Assembly (NCBI RefSeq): GCF_014467055.1
Contig: NZ_CP060696.1
Coordinates: 1 to 64,000, forward strand
Length of the DNA: 64,000 nt
From: Caproicibacterium amylolyticum
Lineage (GTDB): Bacteria > Bacillota > Clostridia > Oscillospirales > Acutalibacteraceae
Direction: 5' to 3'
This document shows positions 44,299 to 52,646 of the stretch, piece by piece. The notes beneath the pieces are model-generated. The model made no database searches. It was not told the DNA's origin and saw only the letters and a list, made by a program, of their open reading frames with translations. The position numbers were made by a program, and so were the translations under genes. Within the stretch, counting starts at the first letter, position 1. The number at the start of each line of letters is the position of its first letter.

Positions 44299-46599
44299 TC
44301 AGTGTCCGTCACAGCCGCAGCCGTCGATTACTGGCATATGCGGGTATTTTTTGCGCAGCTCGTTCAGTCGCTCAATGCTGACCGGTTCACCTTCCCGGCG
44401 GCCGCAGCGCGGGCAAACATTGTCAATCACACCGTTATAGCCACACACTGGGTCGCGGTCTACCGGATGGTTCACACTGCCGTAACCGATGCCGGCTTCC
44501 TTCATGCAGCGAATGACCGCTTCGAAGGCGTCCAGGTTCTTGCAGGTGTCGCCGTCAAGTTCCACGTAAGAAATATGACCGGCATTTGTAAACGCATGGT
44601 ACGGTGCCTCTGTGCGAATCTTTTTGAAAGCGCTGATTGGATAATACACCGGAACATGGAAAGAGTTGGTGTAGTAATCGCGGTCGGTAATGCCGGGCAG
44701 AATACCGTACTTTACCTTATCAATCTTTACAAACTGACCGGAAAGTCCCTCTGCCGGGGTAGCCAGCAGGGTGAAATTCAAACCTGTTTTTTCGCTTTCG
44801 TCATCCATGCGCTTGCGCATATGACCGATGATTTCAAGTCCAATCTTCTGACTTTCTTCGCTTTCGCCGTGATGTTTGCCGGTCAGGGCCACCAGTGTTT
44901 CGGCAAGGCCGATAAAGCCGACGGAAAGGGTGCCGTGCTTAAGCACTTCTGCAACACTGTCATCCGCGCCAAGTTTTTCGGAGTCGATCCAAACGCCTTG
45001 TCCCATCAGGAAAGGATAGTTGTAAACTTTTTTGCTGCACTGAATTTTGAAGCGGTGCAGAAGCTGGCGAATGCACAGGTCAATGCGGTCATCCAGCAAT
45101 TTGTAAAACTTTTTCAGGTCATGGTGTGCTTCAATGCCAATACGCGGCAGGTTGATGCTGGTGAAGCTCAGGTTGCCGCGTCCACAGGTAACTTCCTTGC
45201 TGCGGTCATGCACATTGCCCATGACACGTGTGCGGCAGCCCATGTAGGCAACTTCGCTGTTGTAGGAGCCATCGTAATACTGCAGGTTGAACGGTGCGTC
45301 AATAAAGCTGAAGTTCGGGAACAGACGCTTTGCACTGGTCTTCATAGCCAGTTTAAACAGGTCGTAGTTCGGGTCTTCCGGGTTATAGTTGATACCTTCT
45401 TTGACCTTGAAAATCTGCACAGGGAAAATCGGTGTTTCGCCGTCACCTAGCCCGGCATCTGTTGCGAGCAGCAGGTTGCGCATAACCATGCGTGCTTCTG
45501 GGCTTGTGCAGGTACCATAGTTGATACTGGAGAACGGAACCTGGGCACCGGCGCGGGAGTTCATGGTGTTCAGGTTGTGAATCAGCGCTTCCATTGCCTG
45601 ATAAGTGGCCTTGTCGGTTTCTTTCCAAGCTGTGTGTGCGGCGAAGCGGTGCGCAGCGTGTGCCTGCTCTTCCGTGATTTCCTGATAGCCGTTCTTACGC
45701 TGATGTGCTGGCAGCAGCACGGTAAGCTTCTGTTCCAATTCCTCGCCGTTGTCCATGGAAATTGTGTCCAGCAGCTCTTTGTACAGGAAAGAGGCAAGTC
45801 CCTCGGCATCCTTAGCGGGCATGGAAAGTGCGGCTTCAAAGTACAGCGAAAGTCCCAGCCGGTACATCTTTTTGTAGGTCTTTTTAACGCCCGGCTCCAT
45901 GGAATAGTCAAAATTCGGCACGGCCTGTCCGCCGTGCATTTCATTCTGGTTTGCCTGAATGGCAATGCAGGCAAGGGCTGCATAGGAGCGGATGTCATTT
46001 GGCTCCCGCAAAGTGCCGTGGCCGGTGCAAAAGCCGTTTTTAAACAGCTTGAGCAGGTCAATCTGGCAGCAGGTCTCGGTGAGCATATAAAAATCTTCGT
46101 CATGAATGTGAATGTCGCCGCCCAGATGTGCAGCGGCAATATCCTTTGGCAGTACATAGTTGTTAATAAAGTACTTGCTGCCTTCGCTGCCATATTTGAG
46201 CATGGTGCCCATAGCAGTGTCGGCATCGATGTTGGCGTTCTCACGCTTTAAGTCAACATCTTTTGCGTCGCAAAAGGTCAGTTCTTTATAAATGTCCATC
46301 AGGTCGCCCTCGGCCTGACGGATTTTATTATGCTCCGCACGGTACAAAATATAGGCCTTGGCGGTCTTGGCATAATCGGCGGCGATCAGCTGCGCCTCTA
46401 CCATATCTTGTACCTGTTCTACGGTTGGGACTTTTCCGGCGGGCAGTGCGCTGATGATTTTATCGGTCAAAGCATCCAGCTGTGCAGAAGAAAAAGATTC
46501 ACCTTCTACGGACTGGTTTGCCTTAGAAACAGCGCGGCGGATTTTGCCCTTGTCGAAAGAGACAAGGTTGCCGCTGCGCTTACGGATTTGAGTAAACAT
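44299..46599 (-). CDS. nrdD: Class III anaerobic ribonucleoside-triphosphate reductase, body without radical tail
   Basis: Reduces ribonucleoside triphosphates to dNTPs without oxygen. 766 residues: N-terminal ATP-cone (IRKRSGNLVSFDKGKIRRAV, about 4-23), the ten-stranded barrel with HIHDEDFYM (about 148-156), GTCTSPEA and CGRGNLSFTSINLPRIG (about 471-487), and a C-terminal zinc site (CGYNGVIDNVCPRCGR, about 720-735). It ends GCGCDGH with no RxxGY loop, so the glycyl radical site is supplied by the ORF at 43861-44019. GGAGG precedes ATG 46599. The promoter region has NrdR-like and DnaA-like sites. Confidence 0.95.
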   Translation of the reverse strand: MFTQIRKRSGNLVSFDKGKIRRAVSKANQSVEGESFSSAQLDALTDKIISALPAGKVPTVEQVQDMVEAQLIAADYAKTAKAYILYRAEHNKIRQAEGDLMDIYKELTFCDAKDVDLKRENANIDADTAMGTMLKYGSEGSKYFINNYVLPKDIAAAHLGGDIHIHDEDFYMLTETCCQIDLLKLFKNGFCTGHGTLREPNDIRSYAALACIAIQANQNEMHGGQAVPNFDYSMEPGVKKTYKKMYRLGLSLYFEAALSMPAKDAEGLASFLYKELLDTISMDNGEELEQKLTVLLPAHQRKNGYQEITEEQAHAAHRFAAHTAWKETDKATYQAMEALIHNLNTMNSRAGAQVPFSSINYGTCTSPEARMVMRNLLLATDAGLGDGETPIFPVQIFKVKEGINYNPEDPNYDLFKLAMKTSAKRLFPNFSFIDAPFNLQYYDGSYNSEVAYMGCRTRVMGNVHDRSKEVTCGRGNLSFTSINLPRIGIEAHHDLKKFYKLLDDRIDLCIRQLLHRFKIQCSKKVYNYPFLMGQGVWIDSEKLGADDSVAEVLKHGTLSVGFIGLAETLVALTGKHHGESEESQKIGLEIIGHMRKRMDDESEKTGLNFTLLATPAEGLSGQFVKIDKVKYGILPGITDRDYYTNSFHVPVYYPISAFKKIRTEAPYHAFTNAGHISYVELDGDTCKNLDAFEAVIRCMKEAGIGYGSVNHPVDRDPVCGYNGVIDNVCPRCGRREGEPVSIERLNELRKKYPHMPVIDGCGCDGH

Positions 46600-46653
46600 T
46601 CAGATTCCTCCGTTGTAGATTACGCAAAAAGCGTTCAAATGGAACTAAAAAAT

Positions 46654-46682
46654 ATTCTAACACCGGTGCTGCAAATTGTCAA
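46654..46682 (-). promoter_or_regulatory. Promoter of the nrdD operon
   Basis: On the minus strand TTGACA (46677-46682), 17-bp spacer, TAGAAT (46654-46659), giving a leader of about 48 bases. Confidence 0.8.
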
Positions 46683-46720
46683 ACAAAAAATACCGCATGT
46701 AGACATAACATTGCTGTATA

Positions 46721-46736
46721 TTACTATATATTGTGC
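46721..46736. promoter_or_regulatory. NrdR-box-like site 1
   Basis: TTACTATATATTGTGC resembles the NrdR box consensus ACACWATATATWGTGT, 39 bp upstream of the nrdD -35. NrdR is the nucleotide-sensing repressor of ribonucleotide reductase genes. Confidence 0.65.
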
Positions 46737-46759
46737 ATTATGATGTGACGCTTTTCAAA

Positions 46760-46854
46760 CTATCAACAGAGTTATCAACAGCCTTCGACAGAAACAAAGG
46801 GCAGAACGGCGGCAGTTTTTGCAGCTTTCCACTTTTTTCAACCAGTTATCAACA
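46760..46854. promoter_or_regulatory. Cluster of DnaA-box-like motifs upstream of nrdD
   Basis: Five same-direction sites in 95 bp: CTATCAACA (46760-46768), TTATCAACA (46772-46780), CTTTCCACT (46825-46833), TTTTCAACC (46836-46844), TTATCAACA (46846-46854). TTATCAACA differs from the DnaA box TTATCCACA at one position. The 12-mer CTTTCCACTTTT also occurs in the dnaA-dnaN gap (1533-1544). DnaA binding is inferred. Confidence 0.5.
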
Positions 46855-46887
46855 GGTAGGAACAGAACACAAAAAAATCTTTTTTGA

Positions 46888-46903
46888 ACACTATCTGTAG
46901 TGT
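46888..46903. promoter_or_regulatory. NrdR-box-like site 2
   Basis: ACACTATCTGTAGTGT matches the NrdR consensus at 14 of 16 positions and is an almost perfect palindrome. It lies just after the hxlR stop codon, 167 bp from site 1. Together with the DnaA-like cluster it fills the 311-bp gap 46600-46910. Confidence 0.7.
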
Positions 46904-46910
46904 AAAGGAG

Positions 46911-47306
46911 TTACAGGTGCTCTGCCCAACTGCAAAGCAGCGCGGCAGCCTTCAATGCACCGGCCGCTTTTTCGGTAACACGGTACTCCACGCGGGGCGG
47001 AATCTGCTGAAACTGCTTGCGCTCCGCCAGACCGGCAGCGCACAGCTCCTTTAGGCTTTGGCTGAGCATCATGTCTGTAATCCCCTCGATACGGGTCCGT
47101 ATTTCGCCGTAGCGCAGGCTTTCACTGTCACTGAGGGCAAGGAGGATGCGCAGCTTCCATTTGCCGCCCACGGTCTCCACAGCGCGGCAGAGGAGTGCAT
47201 CACTTTTCTTAGAAACAGCAGGAGCGGCAGACGCTTCAGGGACAGCTGCCGGCTGTTCGCGCAGCCGTTTTTTGTTCTTTTTTTCCTTGCTTTTCTCTTT
47301 TTTCAA
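46911..47306 (-). CDS. HxlR-family winged-helix regulator
   Basis: 131 residues. A long Lys/Glu/Ala-rich N-terminal tail (about 1-35) precedes an HxlR domain: VGGKWKLRILLAL (about 46-58), LRYGEIRTRIEGITDMMLSQ (about 64-83), ELCAAGLAERK and VEYRVTEKA. The Cys at about 40 may make it redox-responsive, as in some relatives. The start is TTG 47306, which overlaps the queH stop (TTGA) and has GGGGAGG seven bases upstream. Target genes are unknown; adjacent nrdD is a candidate only by position. Confidence 0.87.
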   Translation of the reverse strand: MKKEKSKEKKNKKRLREQPAAVPEASAAPAVSKKSDALLCRAVETVGGKWKLRILLALSDSESLRYGEIRTRIEGITDMMLSQSLKELCAAGLAERKQFQQIPPRVEYRVTEKAAGALKAAALLCSWAEHL

Positions 47307-47944
47307 GGCGTATCCTCCCCTTTCCGGCGGCGGGCAGCCGCTGCGGCAGAGTACACACAGCCGCAGTAATTCTGCCGGTACAGGCTGTACTGGTGAGAAA
47401 GCACAATGCTGCGCTGGTAGCCGCCGCGCTTTTTAAAGTCAGAAGGCAGCCAGCGAACACCTGCCTGTGCGGCGAGTTCCTGTCCGATTTCATTGAGCTT
47501 CTGTGCGTTCTTGTGCGGGCTGATGGAGAGTGTGGTGGTAAAGTAATCGAAACCGCCCGCTTTTGCCGCCTGTGCAGCCTCAGCAAGCCGCAGACGGTAG
47601 CAGGAAAAGCAGCGCTCGCCACCCTCCGGCAGAGTTTCCATACCTTTTGCCATAGCAAAAAAGCGTTCCGGGTCATAGCGCCCAGCAGAAAAATGAACCG
47701 GTGCAGCCAGCGGCATTTCCCGCAGCAGGCGCTGTACTTCATTTACGCGCTTTGTATATTCTTCTCCTGGGGAAATATTAGGATTATAATAAAACAAAGT
47801 AATGTCGAAATACTGCGCCAAATATTCCAGGCAGTAGCTGCTGCAGGGCGCACAGCAGGCGTGCAGCAGCAGGCGCGGACGGCTGCCGGCAGGCAGGCCT
47901 GCAAGTAGTTTGTCCAGTTCCAGCTGATAATTTTGTTTGATCAT
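47303..47944 (-). CDS. queH: Epoxyqueuosine reductase QueH
   Basis: Catalyses the last step of queuosine synthesis, reducing epoxyqueuosine in tRNA; QueH is the non-cobalamin alternative to QueG. 213 residues with the cysteine motifs HACCAPC (about 28-34), GERCFSCYRLR (about 108-118) and the C-terminal YRQNYCGC (about 190-197), which bind an iron-sulfur cluster and a second metal. CAGGAGGCCGCC precedes ATG 47944. It is coupled to hxlR. A terminator separates it from aspS upstream. Confidence 0.93.
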   Translation of the reverse strand: MIKQNYQLELDKLLAGLPAGSRPRLLLHACCAPCSSYCLEYLAQYFDITLFYYNPNISPGEEYTKRVNEVQRLLREMPLAAPVHFSAGRYDPERFFAMAKGMETLPEGGERCFSCYRLRLAEAAQAAKAGGFDYFTTTLSISPHKNAQKLNEIGQELAAQAGVRWLPSDFKKRGGYQRSIVLSHQYSLYRQNYCGCVYSAAAAARRRKGEDTP

Positions 47945-47981
47945 GGCGGCCTCCTGTTTCTGCGGTAAAACAGTTTTCGCA

Positions 47982-48018
47982 GAAAAAGCCGCGCGGATTG
48001 GGGAAAAACGCGCGGCTT
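47982..48018 (-). terminator. Terminator after aspS
   Basis: Perfect 10-bp stem AAGCCGCGCG / CGCGCGGCTT (47986-47995 with 48009-48018), 13-base loop and a T-run on the minus strand. Confidence 0.88.
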
Positions 48019-48024
48019 TGGTTT

Positions 48025-49800
48025 TTATTCTTTTGTGACAGCGATTTTTAACTCGTTCAGCTGTTTGTCATCTACGATATCCGGTGCGTTGGACATCAGG
48101 TCGGCAGAGGATGCTACCTTCGGGAACGCAACCGTGTCGCGCATATCGTCAATGCCCAGCAGGACCATGACAAGGCGCTCCAAGCCCCAAGCCATGCCGC
48201 CGTGCGGCGGAGCGCCGTACTTCAGGGCATTCAGCAGGAAGCCGAAGCGGCGCTCCGCATCTTCCGGCTTAAAGCCGAGTGCTTCCAGCATGCGCTGCTG
48301 CAGCTCGGTATCGTGGATACGAATGCTGCCGCCGCCGGCTTCGTAGCCGTTAATAACCATATCGTACGCAATGGAGCGCACGGAACCGGGGTCGCTTTCC
48401 AGCCGGTCCAAATCTTCTGGATTTGGCATGGTAAACGGATGGTGCATTGCCATCCAGCGGCCTTCTTCTTTGCTGTACTCGAACATCGGAAAGTCTGTAA
48501 TCCACAGCAGGCTGGGGTTGGATTTGTCAATCAAATCAAACCGGCGCGCCAGTTCGCAGCGCAGCGCACCCAGAGAAGCGTAAACCACGCTGTTTTCGTC
48601 GCTCGCAACTAAGAACAGTACATCGCCCGGTTCCGCGTCCAGTGCGGTGCGGATGGCCTGCACTTCTTCCGGTGCAAGAAATTTTTCGTAGCTGCTGGTT
48701 TCTTTTTCTGCCAAACGAGTCCAAGCAAGTCCTTTGGCACCGTAGGATTTGATCCATTCACCCAGCTTGTCAATTTCCTTGCGGGAAAGGTCATTTGCCT
48801 TGCCCTTCAGGTTAATACCGCGCACGGAACCCTCTGCCAGTGCGCCGCGAAACACCTTGAATTCGGTATTCTTGACACAATCGCTTACATCGTGCAGTTC
48901 CATTTCGAAACGCAGGTCAGGCTTGTCGGAACCAAAGCGGTTCATGCCTTCCTGCCAAGTCATACGGCGCAGCGGTGTGGGAATCTCAATATTCAGCAAA
49001 TCTTTGTATGCCTTTTTGATGAAGCCCTCGCCGATTGCCATCACGTCTTCCTGATTGACAAAGCTCATTTCAAAGTCAATCTGGGTAAACTCCGGCTGGC
49101 GGTCAGCGCGTAGATCCTCGTCGCGGAAGCAGCGTGCAACCTGCATATAGCGGTCAAAGCCGGAAACCATCAGCAGCTGCTTGTAAAGCTGCGGGCTCTG
49201 CGGCAGGGCAAAGAATTTGCCGTGAAAAATACGGCTCGGCACCAGATAGTCGCGGGCACCTTCCGGTGTGGATTTGATGAGGTCAGGGGTTTCGATTTCC
49301 AGAAATCCGTTGTCATCAAAATATTCGTGTGCGGCCTTAACGATGCGGTGACGTGCGGTCAGAATGCGCTGCATATCCGGGCGGCGCAGGTCAAGATAGC
49401 GGTATTTCAGGCGGGTTTCGTTGGAAACCTTGGAGTTTTCTTCGATGGCAAAGGGCGGTGTTTCACTCTTTGAAAGGATGCGCAGTTCCGAAACAGCCAG
49501 TTCCACGTCACCGGTGGGCAGTTCCGCGTTTTTGCTGGTACGTTCACGTACCACGCCGGTCGCTGCCAGAACAAATTCGCTGCGGCAGGCAAAAGCCTTT
49601 TTAAAGACTTCGCGGTCCGTATCTTCATCAAACGCAAGCTGCATAATGCCGCTGCGGTCTCGCAAGTCTATAAAAATCAGTTGGCCAAGGTCACGCTGAC
49701 GCTGTACCCAACCGCAGAGGGTCAATGTTTTTCCGGCATCGGACAGACGCGGTTCGCCGCAGTAGCAGCTGCGCTTGAGTCCGGTCATAAATTCTGCCAT
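48025..49800 (-). CDS. aspS: Aspartyl-tRNA synthetase
   Basis: Class II synthetase, 591 residues, the long bacterial form with the GAD insertion. The N-terminal OB-fold anticodon domain (LCGWVQRQRDLGQLIFIDLRDRSG from about 28) is followed by motif 1, motif 2 in ARCFRDEDLRADRQPEFTQID (about 215-235), and motif 3 GGMAWGLERLVMVL (about 539-552). CTTGGAGGCAC precedes ATG 49800. It follows hisS by 65 bp, the usual hisS-aspS pair. No T-box leader is visible. Confidence 0.97.
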   Translation of the reverse strand: MAEFMTGLKRSCYCGEPRLSDAGKTLTLCGWVQRQRDLGQLIFIDLRDRSGIMQLAFDEDTDREVFKKAFACRSEFVLAATGVVRERTSKNAELPTGDVELAVSELRILSKSETPPFAIEENSKVSNETRLKYRYLDLRRPDMQRILTARHRIVKAAHEYFDDNGFLEIETPDLIKSTPEGARDYLVPSRIFHGKFFALPQSPQLYKQLLMVSGFDRYMQVARCFRDEDLRADRQPEFTQIDFEMSFVNQEDVMAIGEGFIKKAYKDLLNIEIPTPLRRMTWQEGMNRFGSDKPDLRFEMELHDVSDCVKNTEFKVFRGALAEGSVRGINLKGKANDLSRKEIDKLGEWIKSYGAKGLAWTRLAEKETSSYEKFLAPEEVQAIRTALDAEPGDVLFLVASDENSVVYASLGALRCELARRFDLIDKSNPSLLWITDFPMFEYSKEEGRWMAMHHPFTMPNPEDLDRLESDPGSVRSIAYDMVINGYEAGGGSIRIHDTELQQRMLEALGFKPEDAERRFGFLLNALKYGAPPHGGMAWGLERLVMVLLGIDDMRDTVAFPKVASSADLMSNAPDIVDDKQLNELKIAVTKE

Positions 49801-49865
49801 AAATGTGCCTCCAAGAAAAATATAGTAAATAAAAAGAATAGATAAAATTATAAAAGCGCACTTGC

Positions 49866-51143
49866 TTACAGTGCCGCGTCCAGTGCAGCAAATTCTTTCG
49901 TAAAATCTTCACCAAGCGTTAGTTCTGTTTTTTCGCCGGTTTCCATGTTCTTGACCTGTGCTTTTCCGCCGGTAATTTCATCGTCGCCCAAAACCATGCT
50001 GAAGCGTGCGCCAATCTTGTCCGCATATTTCATCTGTGCTTTCAAGCCGCGGCCAAGGTCGTCAAATGCTGCCGCGACACCGCAGGAACGCAGAGCAGAT
50101 GCAAGCGTAAGGCTTTTTAAATGTGCCGCGTCACCGAGGCTTGCGATATACAGGTCGCATTTTTTCGGTGCGGGGAACTCGATACCCTGCGCTTCCATTA
50201 GCAGAATCAAACGGTCAAGCCCAAGCCCGAAACCGAGCGCAGGCATGGAGGGACCACCCAATTCTTCCACAAGGCCGTCATAGCGTCCACCGCCGCAGAC
50301 GGTGCCTTGACTGCCAAGGTCATTTGTTGTGAATTCAAATACCGTGCGTGTATAATAATCCAGGCCGCGCACAATGCGGTCATTTACTTGATAAGCAATC
50401 TGCAGCGCATCCAAAGCCTCTTTCACTTTTTCAAAGTGCGCTTTGCAGTCGTCACACAGATAATCCAGAATGGACGGTGCTTTTTCACCGATTTTGTGGC
50501 AGGTTTCCACCTTGCAGTCCAGCAGACGCATCGGGTTGCGGTCCAGTCGGGAAAGGCAGGTTTCACAAAGCTGCTCTTTGTACTGCCAAAAATATTCCTG
50601 CAAAGCCTTTGTGTAAGCGGCGCGGCAGGTCGGGCAGCCAATGGAGTTGAGTTCCAAGGTCAGATTCTTAATGCCCAGACGTTTAAAAACCGAGTCTGCA
50701 ATGGAAATGACTTCCGCATCAGCCAATGGGTCAGCAGAACCGTACATCTCTACGCCAAATTGATGTAATTCACGCAGACGGCCTTTCTGTACCTTTTCAT
50801 AGCGGTAGCAGCTGGTTTCATACCAAAGTTTCTGCGGCAGCGCAGCGGCGTAAAGGCCATGTTCCAACAAAGCGCGTGTTGCACCTGCAGTTCCCTCCGG
50901 GCGCAGAGAAATGGAACGATTTCCTTTGTCAAGGAAGGTGTACATTTCTTTCTGTACAACATCTGTGGTGTCACCTACGCCGCGCTGAAACAGCTCGGTA
51001 TGCTCGAAAACCGGTGTGCGCACTTCACCAAAGCCGTGCAATGCGGCTTCCTCACGCAGAACTTGTTCGATAGCCTGCCACTTTTCGCTTTGCCCGGGCA
51101 AAATATCCTGTGTGCCGCGGGGCGCCTGTGTAATCAGTTCCAT
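49866..51143 (-). CDS. hisS: Histidyl-tRNA synthetase
   Basis: Class II synthetase, 425 residues from ATG 51143. The ATG at 51149 is too close to the AGGAGGG, while 51143 has eight-base spacing. Motifs are PRGTQDILP (about 7-15), motif 2 LRPEGTAGATRALLEH, RYEKVQKGRLREL-HQFG-type sequence, the histidine-binding YTRTVFEF and GGGRYDGLVEELGG (about 284-297), and GFGLGLDRL. The C-terminal anticodon domain is complete. It heads the hisS-aspS unit. Confidence 0.96.
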   Translation of the reverse strand: MELITQAPRGTQDILPGQSEKWQAIEQVLREEAALHGFGEVRTPVFEHTELFQRGVGDTTDVVQKEMYTFLDKGNRSISLRPEGTAGATRALLEHGLYAAALPQKLWYETSCYRYEKVQKGRLRELHQFGVEMYGSADPLADAEVISIADSVFKRLGIKNLTLELNSIGCPTCRAAYTKALQEYFWQYKEQLCETCLSRLDRNPMRLLDCKVETCHKIGEKAPSILDYLCDDCKAHFEKVKEALDALQIAYQVNDRIVRGLDYYTRTVFEFTTNDLGSQGTVCGGGRYDGLVEELGGPSMPALGFGLGLDRLILLMEAQGIEFPAPKKCDLYIASLGDAAHLKSLTLASALRSCGVAAAFDDLGRGLKAQMKYADKIGARFSMVLGDDEITGGKAQVKNMETGEKTELTLGEDFTKEFAALDAAL

Positions 51144-51173
51144 AGTCATTCCCTCCTGTAATCTAACCTGCTC

Positions 51174-51182
51174 ATTATACCA
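51174..51182 (-). promoter_or_regulatory. Extended -10 promoter for hisS-aspS
   Basis: On the minus strand TGGTATAAT (TG-n-TATAAT) 31 bp upstream of the hisS start; -35 is weak. A small GGCTG/CAGC hairpin with a T-run lies further upstream (near 51215-51240). Confidence 0.55.
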
Positions 51183-51281
51183 TATTAACTGCGTAAAGAA
51201 AAGTAAAATACAAGGTAAAAAAAGCTGCCCAAAAACAGCCCGGTTGGCACTGCTTTTGAACAGCCTGCAAAATTCTGCAAA

Positions 51282-51307
51282 GAAAAAACTCAGCCTTTTG
51301 GGTTGAG
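51282..51307 (-). terminator. Terminator overlapping the end of mgsA
   Basis: Stem CTCAACC / GGCTGAG (51301-51307 with 51289-51295, one G-T pair) and a six-T run on the minus strand. The stem includes the last mgsA codons. Confidence 0.75.
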
Positions 51308-51694
51308 AATATTGCGCCAGTCAAGGTCGCCGCGCTCCAGTCCGTGAATCAGCACTTCTGCAGTAGCAATATTGGTTGCAACCGGGATGTTGTGCATATC
51401 ACACAGGCGCAGCATATTCATATCATTTGGTTCGCTGGGCTTGGCGGTAAGCGGGTCGCGGAAAAAGAGAAGAAGGTCTACTTCATTGCAGGCAATTCGC
51501 GCGGAAATCTGCTGGTCGCCGCCCTGACTGCCGCTTAAAAACTTCTGAATCTGCAGCCCGGTAGCCTCGCTGACCAATTTACCGGTGGTTCCGGTTGCGC
51601 ACAAATCGTGCCGACTGAGTACACCGCAGTAAGCGATGCAGAACTGCACCATCAATTCTTTTTTTGCGTCATGCGCAATCAAAGCAATATTCAT
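51290..51694 (-). CDS. mgsA: Methylglyoxal synthase-like protein
   Basis: Converts dihydroxyacetone phosphate to methylglyoxal plus phosphate, an overflow bypass of lower glycolysis. 134 residues from ATG 51694 ([15 protein letters not shown]), with AGGAGG upstream. The phosphate-binding ATGTTGKL (about 33-40), catalytic Asp60 in GGDQQ and Asp80 in FFRDPL, and His8 are present. The positions of E. coli His98 and Asp101 read Ser87 and Asn90 here (PSEPND). Activity may differ from the type enzyme. It ends the shape-gene cluster, a common clostridial position. Confidence 0.85.
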   Translation of the reverse strand: MNIALIAHDAKKELMVQFCIAYCGVLSRHDLCATGTTGKLVSEATGLQIQKFLSGSQGGDQQISARIACNEVDLLLFFRDPLTAKPSEPNDMNMLRLCDMHNIPVATNIATAEVLIHGLERGDLDWRNILNPKG

Positions 51695-51745
51695 GAAATA
51701 GAATCCTCCTTCAAAGAAATGAAGATATATGTACATCCCTGATTT

Positions 51746-52489
51746 TTAAAGTTTTTGCAGCGGCGGCAGCGGAACGTCGCGCCCCTCCAGCCGCAGGGCA
51801 AGCCGCGCAAATGCCAGCACGGCGGGGCAGTCTTTTGGCGGCAGACCGTTTACGGCGGCGGCGCGCAGTGCGCTGTCCTCCGGAACAACGGCAATCAGCT
51901 GAATACCGGTCGCGTCTATTACTGCGTCTAAGTCACTGAAAAAGTGTGCCTGCCGGAAAAAGGAACCGGAAAAACGGTTGATGACCAACCGCTGCTCAGT
52001 AACACCGAGTTCCAGCAGGTGGTCGCGTGCTTTGGCGGCTGCCGCGGCGCTGACACCATCCGGTGTGGAAACCACCACAGCACGGTCCGCCGCGGCACAG
52101 GCGCTGCGGAATCCGGTGCCAACTCCGGCGGGGCAGTCAATTAAAATGTGGTCATAGTGCCGGGCAAGCGCAGGCACCAGCTGCTGCATAACCCCCGCGC
52201 TGACAAGGTCTTCCTCATGAAGCGGAGCGGGCATTAAAAACAGTCCCGGCATCAGCGGACTGGCGTAAATTGCTTTTGCCGGAGAAGCCGCACCGGAAAC
52301 AACATCGGAAAGGTCAAACACACGCCGCTGGGAAACCCCAAGCAGCATGTCCAGACAGCCCAGTCCGGCGTCACAGTCCAGCAGCAGTACACGCCTGCCG
52401 CGGGCAGCCAAGGCCAAACCAGTATGGGCGGTTGTGGTGGATTTGCCGACGCCGCCTTTTCCAGATGTGATTACTGTTACTGCTCCCAT
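51746..52489 (-). CDS. minD: MinD-type ParA-family ATPase without MinC or MinE
   Basis: 247 residues with deviant Walker A SGKGGVGKST (about 9-18), Walker A' LLLDCDAGLGCLDMLLG and Walker B ILIDCPAGVG (about 115-124), typical of MinD. MinD normally positions division by recruiting MinC to the membrane. Here neither minC nor minE is adjacent, and the C-terminus (GRDVPLPPLQKL) does not form the usual basic amphipathic membrane anchor. It could be a MinD paralogue with another partner. It follows mrdA but has its own promoter. Confidence 0.8.
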   Translation of the reverse strand: MGAVTVITSGKGGVGKSTTTAHTGLALAARGRRVLLLDCDAGLGCLDMLLGVSQRRVFDLSDVVSGAASPAKAIYASPLMPGLFLMPAPLHEEDLVSAGVMQQLVPALARHYDHILIDCPAGVGTGFRSACAAADRAVVVSTPDGVSAAAAAKARDHLLELGVTEQRLVINRFSGSFFRQAHFFSDLDAVIDATGIQLIAVVPEDSALRAAAVNGLPPKDCPAVLAFARLALRLEGRDVPLPPLQKL

Positions 52490-52507
52490 GCTTATAACCT
52501 CATGCTC

Positions 52508-52536
52508 ATACTAACACATTCGCCCTAAATAGTCAA
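52508..52536 (-). promoter_or_regulatory. Promoter for minD-mgsA
   Basis: On the minus strand TTGACT (52531-52536), 17-bp spacer, TAGTAT (52508-52513), in the 157-bp gap after mrdA. Confidence 0.75.
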
Positions 52537-52646
52537 AGATATTCTTAATCGTTTTCATTTCTTTGTGAGAAATGGACAAAAACAGAAAGACAATTTTGAT
52601 AAAGCAAACTGCACAAAAATTTTGGTGACACTTATTTTTTCTTCAC

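Noticed and set aside
46911..47306. HxlR protein as the regulator of nrdD
   Set aside because: Only adjacency supports it; the palindromes upstream of nrdD fit NrdR better, so I keep it as an unknown regulator.
51144..51281. T-box riboswitch upstream of hisS
   Set aside because: No T-box consensus or specifier stem is visible; only small T-tailed hairpins and an extended -10 promoter.
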